Origin: Tubiluchus corallicola
Lineage: Eukaryota > Priapulida > Priapulimorpha > Priapulimorphida > Tubiluchidae
Assembly: GCA_030141605.1 (NCBI GenBank)
Contig: JAQGDQ010000082.1
Location: forward strand, 422,501 to 486,500
DNA: 64,000 nt
Direction of reading: 5' to 3'
Both the position numbers and the translations under genes were made by a program. Below the pieces are notes generated by a model. It had not been told where the DNA came from. It ran no database searches and saw only the letters and a program-made list of their open reading frames with translations. Below, piece by piece: positions 23,077-33,800 of the stretch (within the stretch, counting starts at the first letter, position 1; every line of letters begins with the position of its first letter).

Positions 23077-24612
23077 ATGATTTCGTTTGATGATAAGGTT
23101 GCACGTAAAAGAGAAGATAGTCTTATGAACGAGTTAGAACTAGAAGTTTTGGACAGTAAACTAAGAGCAACGAGCGCTTATGAAGAAAAGAGTGCGTTTC
23201 GAAAAATCTGCAAGCCTTCCTGCGTGCCTATATGCCTAATAATGATAATGATAGCTCTAGTTGTCGTTTTTCCGCTTGTAAATGAAGTTCAGTCCATCTT
23301 TAACAACCATGGGAATAGTTTAGCAGCAAGTACTGAGTGCCTTGATCAATGTATATTTACTGTTGTTGAAAGCATTCCGGAAAATTTGACTTACAAAGAT
23401 ACAAATGTAACATACCCCTCCGTTTTCAGCGGCTGGATGAATCTACTTAGCTTAGCTGAAAGTGAAATAGACATTGCCTCATCATACTGGACAATGCGTG
23501 GATCAGATGTTTTTGAAGACCCGTCTGCATGGCAGGGAGAAAAGATATTTTCAGAACTTATGAAAGCAGGAACTGAACGTGGAATAAAAATACGGATAGC
23601 TCAAAATCAGCCAAGTTACATGAATCCAGACAAAGACACAAAAGAACTTCAACGAGCGGGTGCTGCAGAAGTCAGAAGTCTTAACTTTAAGGAGCTTGTA
23701 GGAAATGGTATCTTACACACCAAAATGTGGCTTGTTGATCGGAAACATTTTTACGTAGGAAGTGCTAATCTAGATTGGAGGTCATTGACACAAGTCAAAG
23801 AACTTGGAGCAATCATCTACAATTGCTCCTGCCTTGCCGAAGATATGAAAAAAATATTTGAAGTGTATTGGTACCTTGGTAAACCAAACGAGATACCAAT
23901 CAAATGGCCTAGTGAGTATAATACCCCATATAACATGACTAATCCTCTCAAATTGAAGTTCAACGACAGTGCTAGCCAGGTTTATCTCGCAAGTTCGCCA
24001 CCGCCATTTTGTCCAGAAGACAGAAGTACTGACATTGACGCTATAATTGGCATAATAAATTCCGCTAAAAAATATGTCTTCGTTGCCGTTATGGACTACT
24101 TCCCAACTACGTTATATGAACGCCATCGACATTTCTGGCCCAAAATCGACGATGCATTGCGCCGCGTTTCTCTAGAAAATGGAGTAGAAGTTCGATTACT
24201 CGTCTCCTGGTGGAATCACACACGTTCTGACATGCACCTGTACCTGAAATCGCTTGAGTCGATCAACGGGGCATTGAAAGCAAAAATTCAGGTGAAACTT
24301 TTCAAGGTTCCAATATATTCACCTACTCAAGCAAAGATTCCATTTGCAAGAGTTAACCATAATAAGTATATGGTAACAGATACGACTGTTTTTATTGGTA
24401 CCTCTAACTGGTCAGCTGACTATTTTATCAGTACTGGAGGTATTGGCCTTGTAGTTAAGCCAGACACTGCAAATGAATTTTTTAATGTACACCCGAATAC
24501 TGGAGAAATCCATCAACAAATGCTTGCAATATTTGAACGTGACTGGAATTCTGAATATGCTCATTCATTAGAGGATTATACCTGCTTTGTAAATCGGCAT
24601 ACTTGTAGTTGA
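23077..24612 (+). CDS. PLD3: PLD3/PLD4-like phospholipase D family 5'-3' exonuclease
   Basis: A single uninterrupted reading frame of 511 residues, against 490 for human PLD3 and 506 for PLD4. A short cytosolic N-terminus is followed by one hydrophobic segment (about residues 49-68), giving a type II membrane protein with a luminal catalytic region and several N-glycosylation sequons (such as NLT, NVT, NMT and NHT). Two HxKxxxxD motifs are intact: HTKMWLVD (His214, Lys216, Asp221), followed by GSANLDWRS, and HNKYMVTD (His428, Lys430, Asp435), followed by GTSNWSADY. Mammalian PLD3 and PLD4 are lysosomal single-stranded nucleic acid exonucleases rather than classical phospholipases; that role is inferred here. 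The vertebrate genes have several coding introns and this one has none. No poly(A) remnant of a retrocopy is visible downstream. Confidence 0.95.
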   Translation: MISFDDKVARKREDSLMNELELEVLDSKLRATSAYEEKSAFRKICKPSCVPICLIMIMIALVVVFPLVNEVQSIFNNHGNSLAASTECLDQCIFTVVESIPENLTYKDTNVTYPSVFSGWMNLLSLAESEIDIASSYWTMRGSDVFEDPSAWQGEKIFSELMKAGTERGIKIRIAQNQPSYMNPDKDTKELQRAGAAEVRSLNFKELVGNGILHTKMWLVDRKHFYVGSANLDWRSLTQVKELGAIIYNCSCLAEDMKKIFEVYWYLGKPNEIPIKWPSEYNTPYNMTNPLKLKFNDSASQVYLASSPPPFCPEDRSTDIDAIIGIINSAKKYVFVAVMDYFPTTLYERHRHFWPKIDDALRRVSLENGVEVRLLVSWWNHTRSDMHLYLKSLESINGALKAKIQVKLFKVPIYSPTQAKIPFARVNHNKYMVTDTTVFIGTSNWSADYFISTGGIGLVVKPDTANEFFNVHPNTGEIHQQMLAIFERDWNSEYAHSLEDYTCFVNRHTCS

Positions 24613-25633
24613 CTTGGTGTTGTTGAAGCATCAATTAAAAATATGGACACTACGGCTTGTATTATTAATTTATTGAATTTAAAGGCTCACTCAAAATTTA
24701 CTTATTAGTTGTGCACAACATTTGTATAATCAGATGCATTCCATTTCGAGTTGCTGTTTTTTAACTTTGGGGCTGAAATTTGTTCCGTACATTATAAAGA
24801 GCTACAATGTGATATTATATCAAATTGTTAAAGCGCATATCGTGCCTTTGTGTAGGGTGAACGTAAAATATTTGTAATAATGATGAATGATTAATTCTGG
24901 TAGCTGATACTGTGGTAACAAAACGTTTTGGCTGTTTATTATGCAAATTAGCAGTATTGGTAGTGTATATGGTAAAGCACAGCTGCTGGATTTGACTCAA
25001 AATAATCTGTGATACTTTTAAATGGTCTTTACGAATTAGTTAACACATTATATCGAATTAATTGGTATCATTAAGCGAATACTTCTTTGGACATTTCATT
25101 CAGGAAAAAAGCCTTGTTTAAATTTTAATCTGGCTTAAATTTAATTTTTGGTGATGGGGTAACGTTCAAGTGATTAGATGAAAATGTAACTTAATATAGG
25201 TTACTTTGTGCAATTCTCGCCAATTTCCATGCAGGCGCATTGATTTATGTGCAGCACAAGGTTTCCTGAATCTGTAACTAGCCAGTAACTGCCTACGAAC
25301 CCTCCTAATGTCCTTTTACTCCTTGGCAAATCAGATAATTCTGATTGACACAACTTGTGATTGATTGATTATCTCTGTTACTACATTATCCTGAACTGTC
25401 TCTGCTGCTCTTACAGCAAATTGCTTCGCGAGATTTGCTTAATCACAAATTGAGAATCGATAAGTACATGTTTATTGCTGTGGTTCTTACAGGTCTACCT
25501 AGATCTAAGTGTACTTAAGATAAGTGATATTTAAGTTTTGGATCATAAAAACTGTTTTTCGAGCCTTATTCTGCACTCATGGCGTCGTTTGATTCGTTTA
25601 CTTTTCGTTTTATTACAAATCACGTATTTATTA

Positions 25634-25837
25634 CAGAGCGTTCAATAAGAAACAATGCATTAAAAATGCATAAATAGACCAATATTACACTATGCTAAGT
25701 CTACACGTCCGTCAAGGTATATCATAAAAAGGAATAATTACGTCATTTTGATGCCATAACACAGAGAGCACAGGTTCATTTTGTCATATTATTATTTTAT
25801 TATCTTTCTACTGTTCTGTTTCTTTTGGAACATCCTG
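25634..25837. mobile_element. Mariner-type MITE, copy A, flanked by TA
   Basis: The left end CAGAGCGTTCAATAAGAAACA pairs with the complement of the right end, CAGGATGTTCCAAAAGAAACA, and both sides are flanked by TA (25632-25633 and 25838-25839). Length is 204 bases with no coding capacity. The same ends, better preserved, define the element at 36238-36648. Confidence 0.65.
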
Positions 25838-25950
25838 TACAGCAGTTAACTCAATGGCATTGTTTGTGAGCTGTTTGTGCCCAAAACTCTGTGCTTTGCT
25901 GCTAGGACTGAACACATACGGGCAACTCATCTCTGCAGTATAAAATATTT

Positions 25951-26564
25951 GTCTGTTTACACCATCAGTTTTTAAACCGTCAAATTAAAACCGACAAACA
26001 AAAACTTTCAATCTAAAAACTGACGCGTGTTTAGACGACATTAAACTTTACTCCGTCAGACTCTGATAATAACTATTCGGAAAGAGGTGTCGGTCAAATT
26101 ATGGCGCCAGTATGCAAACGTGCTTTGTTGCATGTTGGGCTAACCTGCACGATTAAAATGTGAGAAATCGGAAAAGAGTTAGAAAACTTTGAATGAAAAA
26201 ATAGCTACAACGAAGAACTGAAAGATTGTTTCAAAGATTTAAATGTTGAGGTGCCGCGTGTCATTTTCACTTATATGCCGTACGTTATATACCTGCAATG
26301 TTTGACTATTTATTGCATGAAGTTCAATTTAAATAACCTACCCTGCATAACACACCTGTGCTGTCGCAAATTGTTTGCTTGATTGGTAGAAGCAGAACAG
26401 CAATATTAGAATATGAGTTTGTCCGTATTTGTTTGATGAATTCAAGACTGTTTGATGCCATCGAATTTTGTTTGTCAAACTAGAAGTTTGTCAGTTCCGC
26501 TGTTTACAGGATCAGCCTAAAACTGACAAACAAGCTTGAAAAAACTGATCTTCTAAACAGCCCC
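25951..26564. mobile_element. Harbinger-like MITE candidate
   Basis: The left end contains CTGTTTACACCATCAGTTTTT. The complement of the right end reads GGGGCTGTTTAGAAGATCAG and continues with TTTTTTC. A second inverted pair built on ACTGACAAAC-like sequence lies just inside. A terminus of the GGGGCTGTTTA type recalls PIF/Harbinger elements. The left terminus and target duplication are not clear. Confidence 0.45.
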
Positions 26565-29500
26565 TAATACACGGAGCGCGCGAGGTCTCCACTGCTTTCG
26601 TTCAAGATGGTTATTAATTTTGCTTATGGATATTTTTTGTGACGTCTCCTCCTAGTTAAAGAAGAGAGCGCATAAAAATTTCCGTGCGGCATTACCATCC
26701 TGGATAATGCTCAATCTGTGCAGAAATTTCAGCATATCACTAAACCCACTCACGTTTTACTACACATTCAACATGGTTTTAGTTTGAGCTTTTTCTATCC
26801 ATTAGATGATAGTGACTTTCATTTCGCACTTTTGGCACAAATGTTTTGTGAATTAGTAAGTGCGTAAGTGAGTAAGTGCGCAGGTTGTAAAAATTTGCTG
26901 TCGGTCACTGTACTGTCCAATTGCTTCTTAAAAATGTGTTTTTTAAAATGCATTTATCAGAGATCTAACCTCAGTCGTTTTGAAGCTGTGTGTTGTTGGC
27001 AGAGACAATAATGCTGTGATAAGATGATTTTATCAGTTTGTCATTAATGTTCAGTGATGATTTATACGTTTTCTGCTTATTTATCCTACTGTTGCAAAGC
27101 TTATTCTGTACAAAAGATTGAAGTTGCTAAGTTAATGAGCATATCATTATGGCACTACATATATATTTAGTGCTGACTTAGCATCCGCTAGTTGAAATTG
27201 ATATCGAATTTTGAATTACATTACCAGGTAATTCGTTTCTGTATTGTGAGTAATGAAATAAATTACCCAACTAGCAAAATTTTTCATTTGCATGTATAGA
27301 TGTATATTACTTGACACTTCAGGCTTTTATACCACCATTCATGAATTTGCATGCCGATTTTTTTCAAATAAATTTCAGTCCATAAAAATTGAACTTGAAC
27401 CCTTCTATCGCATTTTTAAAATTATATTTTTTTGTGTTTCTTATTTGTCACGCACATACATATAATTGCGTTGCATACACATAAGTTTAAGTGTCTATAT
27501 TTACTGTAATTTATATAACATCCTAAGCATGTGTACGTATGTTCTAAGCCGCTTAACAATAAATAAACGAGTAACAAATAAAAAAGCATACACAATAAGT
27601 GAAATCAGGAAACAAAAGAGTTGAAAATAAGATACTGACAATGTCGACTATTCTAAGAATATACCTGAGTGAACAGTCAACTTTTCATCTCCTAACGTTT
27701 CGCAAACAATAGATAGAAATAACGACCTTTCTGCAATTCGCCTATATTACACAATTCGCCTACGTACAAATTGAATGACTATGCATAAGTAGCTGAATTA
27801 ACTAATTTTTGCGGTAATGTTAAAAACTACGTCTTATACTTATTAGTTACCGCCCTAACTATATATAGTGAGAACTTAAGCACGATTTTAGCTGGATGTC
27901 GCGAATTTATCATTTCAGAAAGATTGAGCAAAAATAAACTAATGGGCTGAAATACTTAATGAGTACGTCAGGAATAAACATTTACTTTTATTTAATGTTA
28001 CTTAATCATAAAAGTAGCACTCCGCCACGACTGTATGGGTTTGAAATTGCTGAATAAGATAATTTAAGCCCGTATAATTTATATACCCGCGCCCGAATGA
28101 CAGTATCATATCCTGTGTACCAAACTAAACATGTCTAAAGTAAAGTTCTCATTTCATTGATTGGTTGGCATTTGAGGCGAACAGCTAAGCTACATGGCCA
28201 GTTTTACTCTTTGACCAGCAGAAGCTGATAGACTGAATAAACAGAAGCCAGTAGGTGAACTTAATAGCCTGGTGGGTTTATAGTTTCAACTGGAGTTACT
28301 CAGACCGCTGATTCTATTGGCTTTATCGTGTGGAGAGCACGCAATCGTGTAATTACTATAGCGTGTGCAACTAATAACGTAACATGCATTTTCGAATGAT
28401 AATTAAATTTAATAATGAATGGCCGCATATTCCTCTACGGAGAATAGCTGGCGTCGTTACAAACATGACCTCTTTACAACCACACAAGGTCTATTGCAGT
28501 TACTTGTACGTATTAATTCGCAATGGCCGCGTTATGACCCTAGAAAATAATATGTACTTCGTAATGTATAAATATGTATGGTTATGACCGTCATATATAC
28601 TTGTAGTATAAGTTTATTATCATGGTGCACAGTGCACTTACAAAATGTGATGATAATTCAAGTATTGTGTTCAACGAATTCTGTAGACCAGCTGCATGTT
28701 ACAAAAGCAGCCAGTAACACATTTAAAGAGGATAAGGATTTATTTAATCTAGAAAAACGAAACTCTTTCAAAAGTTACTTGATACTGTTGAGAAATGGAT
28801 TTCTGAAGACAAGCTGGATTTTTGAAGCTAGGAATGTCCAAGTTAGCCACAATTGATGAGCTCTAAAAGAACCATATCAATCACACAACAATAAACACAG
28901 GAGACAACTGACACAGCAAAGACCGTAACTATGGTTACATTTGTAAAAACTGGTGCATGTACAATGGAAAAGGAACAGTTTTCCCCTGGCTGCTCTGTGG
29001 AATTCTCCACCAAAAACTTGCTTCCCTGAAAACTTCAGCCTCATTCAATTCAAGAACATCAACAAATACCTTTTGTTATTAGCAAACTACATTATTTATT
29101 ATTCACCTCAACAATGGCCAACCCTTACTTGAGCGGCCATTGTTTGATGTGATTTTAACTAAAAAAAACGTACAGTGACTGAATGAATCCAGTTTAGCAC
29201 ATTCTTTAAATAAAACTTGGCTAAAGAAAGGGAATGACTCTATAAAACAACTAAAATTGAATGTAACTTTCAAGGACAACTTTCAAAAATGAACTTTATT
29301 GACCGAAAGAATACGAAAAGGTTTGCTGAACCACCCAAGTGGCATTAAACCAACGCCAATACAAAGCTATTCAAATTCAGGATCAGGAAAAGCTTCCTAT
29401 TCGCTCTTTTGGTTTCAAAAATTTAGTAATCGGGTGTGATACACTATTCAGCAATTTCCAGAGTTTATTATTCAGTCACTTTCCTATAATACTAAACTGA

Positions 29501-29714
29501 TTATTTTTGTTTACATTGTTTAATTTGTCTGGAATAAGTTTAGGTTTCACTGCTTATTGCAGACTATGTGCTACTATGGACTACTTCCACTCCTATCCCC
29601 AATTAGTAGTTATCAATATCTTAGTGCATCTTAATGTTATTCCAGCGGCAAGTCTGCTGTGGAACCCAAACAATTACAGTGAACAAATTCTATAATAAGC
29701 AACTTTATTTATTT

Positions 29715-29739
29715 ATAATAATAATAATATTAATAATAC
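29715..29739. repeat. (ATA/AAT)n microsatellite
   Basis: A short run of ATA units in gene-poor sequence. Confidence 0.85.
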
Positions 29740-30824
29740 AGAGAATCTATGTACAATATATAACAAGAAATTAAAAACAACTATTTGCATCATAATGAGG
29801 TTGACAAAATCAGAACAAGGATAATGGAGTGGGTAAAAATTGGACTTGTGCCAACAATAGTTCCACTGTCAACAATAATCTGCGTTCATGCCATGAATAC
29901 ATGTTTTTTTCGTAAAAATGTAATAAATAACTTGTGAGAGAAAACCATGGAAGATTAATGATTAGAACACTTTAGGTGTATATAAAAATGTAAATCAAAA
30001 AGGGAAAATCAATGCACAACAGCTCGATTCAGAAAAATATGGAATAAATGCTCGATTAATTTTAACATGCATAAAAAACGGTTCATCAGAAAAACCATTT
30101 AAACGGATTTAGGAAATACTTTACTATGCTGCTTAATGTGACAGAAATGCTCATGAAAAAGAAATTTAATTCAATATTTGACAGGTTAAAACCATTTCCT
30201 AGACATGATAGAATTATCTGTACAGTCTAAAGCTTAAAAACCTATCTCAATAAAGCACAAACATTTTTATTCAACAGTCATTAAATCTACATTAGCTAAT
30301 TTACATTTATTTCATGAAATTAAGCTTTGCTTATTGTCACATTTATAAAACATACGAACAGTAGAGCTAAAAATTATGCTTGCATAATCAGAATCATTGC
30401 ATTTCCTAATAAATATTCTCATTTTAGAAAGTACAAGTGATAAAACGAAATTCACGATTTGTTTAATGACAATGATGCATAAATTGACCCTAAAAAATAA
30501 GGCAAATTATTGATCACTGCAATCATTACAGAAACATGTAAAAAAGCATATGTATTGCCTATACATGAGCACCGCTGCCAGAATACAGCAGCAAAAAATT
30601 GCATACAGACTATCAACAACACTAAAACATCATCTTTCATAATTTAATAGAGCTTGATACTACACTTTTTTAAGAATTTTTACAACAATACATACACGTA
30701 CGTGGAACATTATTCCTTCATGCAACCTTAAGGCTTGCACATTTGTCTTACTATGTACAGCTTTAGAATACAAGACTGACTATAGATATTACTATTATGC
30801 AGATGTAGATGATTGGGCTAGCTA

Positions 30825-33800
30825 TCATACTGCAGAAACAATTTCCTCATCATCTGAAAATAAATGAAGAAATGAAACATTGTAGAACAATGTGATTATA
30901 GTTACTAAAGCAATTGAATTAATTTCTACAATGATGGGAGAACTGCAAAGTTTGTAATTTCAAGCTGTTAGAATGGTTAAGCCATTCCAACCTTCCACTG
31001 TCAGCCATGCAAGTTGAGGTACGGGTAGTTAGTACTGTGAGTTTCCACAAAAGGGCCCGTGAAGGGAAAGGAAAGTGTTGTCAGTAAGATTAGCCATATG
31101 CCAAAGGAAAATGTACTAAAATAAGGGACTCAAGCGAACATACTGAAGTTCGAAAAGTTTAAAAGCAAAGCTACAGCATTGCAAGTAGGCTGTCACTGTA
31201 CACAAATTATGAAGCATCTATCTTCTCATAGCAAAAAAATTGTTAAATACTGTCAAATTTGGGAGCCATACTTCAGGTAAAAAACGTAAATCTTCTGCAC
31301 TCCAATTATGAAGCATGTATCTTCTCATTTCCTGATAGCAAAAAAATTGTTAAATACTGTCAAATTTGGGAGCCATACTTCAGGTAAAAAACGTAAATCT
31401 TCTGCACTCCAAGAGAGAACACTGATTTCTTGGACATATATGAAGAATTGTGTTAGAGTCCCATCATTGTAGAGATGAACCTAAGTAGGTACGGTCTAAG
31501 TTTATTGGGAGCATTGATGTTTACATTAGTTCAAGAAAATCCTCCCGCGTAGTGCTCATTTGCAGATTTTTACTTTATTTTTTATTATACTACACTGCCT
31601 CACACAATTAATAAACTGCCATAAAAACGGCCAAAATTTAAGCCATAATCACCCAAACAATCTAAGGAGAATAATTATCATATTAATCATTTTGATGACC
31701 ATAAAAATTAATACTTAGCATTATCATAGATTAATACTTTAGACACTCATGTGAGTGTTTTTGGTTAACGTAAGCGACTATTCTGAATAAAATCAATTGC
31801 CTTTGCTAGTGACTCAGGTTTACCGGGTGGTGTATGGTTGCAGCTAGCGGAATTTAAGAGTGTTGAAATTTAATTTTAGCGAAAGTGATTGATCAATAAA
31901 TATTTATTCAGGCTGTTATTTTCCATTCTGGCACAACCAGCTTGATCAAAAACTGCAAGAAAAGCCAGACAGTGCTTTCTCAAGGACGATCTAGTAGTAG
32001 AAGAAGAAGAAGAAGGTCTGAGTTGTGAGTATGAAGAAAAAGGACAGCTCAGTTATGTGAAGTAATAACATAAATTTGGTGAACTTAAATCTCTCTAGCC
32101 TAGATGAAGAACACAACTGTCAGTATTAATGCCTAGTCGAATCTTTTTTTATAAAATTGGTACACTGCAAACTGGAATCCAGCATTCACCAGCACAGCTT
32201 GCTCAACGTAAATGTGACGTGGCAAGACCAGACCTAGCTCATCATTAAAGCTAAGCCATTAAGATAAACCAGCGAACAGGTAGAGGTATTTTAGTCGCGT
32301 TCAGATGTGTATAAAACATTTAGAGACAGTACAGTGAATGGCAACATTAAGAGTTAGTACTGAGGGTGGTCACTCACCCATTCACTGACCAGCTGTGACA
32401 TTACTTAACTTTGGATGCACTGCATGCATACGTGACCAGTTGCCTAAAGGACTGGGGTTTTAGTTACAATGTTAGTTGCAACAAAGTTCTAAAGCTTTCA
32501 AATTAAATATAATAGAGTGGCAAAGCAGCCATGCTTTGTTAAATGTCAAAGTCAAGCTTCGCAGCACTCTTTATGAAGATCAAGATCTTTATTACCGTAG
32601 TTGCCATCACCATCACCAACATCATCATCATCATCATCATCATCATCATTACAACTCAATACCATTACCATCACATGCTACCATCATCATCATCATTGTC
32701 ATCGCCAATGTTGTTAACATTAAAATGAAAAAAGCAGGAAAATTTAGTGAGTGCACAAGACTACCTTCTATGTCTCCTTCGCTGTAGTACGGTCGTATAC
32801 CATCTTCAGCTGAATGACTCCTCACATAGCCGTCCTGTGCAATCCGTGCAGCAACATCGTAGTTTGGCGGTGGCGCCACTAGCCGTCTTCGATGCCTCTG
32901 CGGAGGGGCAGGACACTTAGATGTGTGAAAAGATGCAGCTGAAAGCATTGTTATTGCCCGTTACCGTGGAGTTAGTTACTGTGACAACCACATGCACACA
33001 AAAGTCGAAATTTGCACAAGAATAGAAAGTTTATCCAGCAAAACAAAAAAATACAAAGACAAAATAACTAAAATAAAGAATCCCTTTTCTCTCTCTATCT
33101 TTTTAGCTATTCTTCCAGAATAAAATAAAATACGTGTAATTAAAATACAGTTTTTGCTATTCTTTCAAACAAAGACAAAATAATTAAAATACAGTGTATT
33201 TTTTCTTCACTCAACTTTTTTGCTACTCTCTCAGTACATGTAGCATATATTACTGCCCAGGTAGTAAACATAATTAACTTACTACTGTTACGTAGATGAT
33301 AACTTATCTACTAACTTAAAAGTAAAAACCTGGATTGTACAAACACTAATCTCTTCTATACAGGCATTTTGTTGAAGCAAGGAAAGCAGCTTTAGCATTT
33401 CATGATTCAACAGGCATGATTGTAATGATTCAATGGTGCAATGATTCAAAGAAGATGAAGCGCAGAGTCTTCAATGCTTACGGATAGCAGAAAATGTAAA
33501 CCATTCCGTTTAACTTAAACCTCTTAAATTGGCCATCAATGGCAAGTGTTCACGAGAGAATACGCTGCAGACAGCCAGAGATAAACTGCTGAAGTGTTTA
33601 GAGTGAACAACAGCTTTGGACTAAGAGAGCTGAAAAGACCGGGAAATGACGGTGCTCAACTTACCAGCTCTTTTACTGGTAGTCAACCACATTTTATTAC
33701 CAGCATACAGCTTTCTCAATCAATACGATGCAACTTTCAACATGTCAATAAAATGTGTCAGTGCACAATAAAGACAGAATTTCTCAGAAACCGACATTTA

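Larger units (their letters stand above)
24613..30824. other. Gene-poor region between PLD3 and the PDZ-GEF 3' end
   Basis: I find no ORF longer than about 90 codons with coding character in these 6.2 kb. Two non-autonomous DNA element candidates (25634-25837 and about 25951-26564) and an ATT microsatellite (29715-29739) are listed separately. The 3' untranslated region of the PDZ-GEF must begin at 30824 and run leftwards. The 3' end of PLD3 lies near the left edge, with no canonical AATAAA in the first 100 bases after its stop. Confidence 0.65.
30854..32764 (-). other. Last intron of the PDZ-GEF gene
   Basis: It holds a tandem duplication (31205-31410), one copy of a diverged dispersed repeat (about 32160-32405) and a (CAT)n tract (32603-32703) close to the preceding exon. 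No additional exon is visible. Confidence 0.8.

Noticed and set aside
28384-28856. Two adjacent ORFs of 67 and 92 codons in the gene-poor region
   Set aside because: They are short, AT-rich and without domain features, in line with chance ORFs.
31205-31410. A CRISPR-like or satellite array
   Set aside because: There are only two copies with no spacers; it is a simple tandem duplication in an animal intron.
32476-32787. ORFs with poly-His or poly-Ile runs
   Set aside because: They are translations of the (CAT)n microsatellite in an intron and overlap the real exon at 32765 on the other strand.
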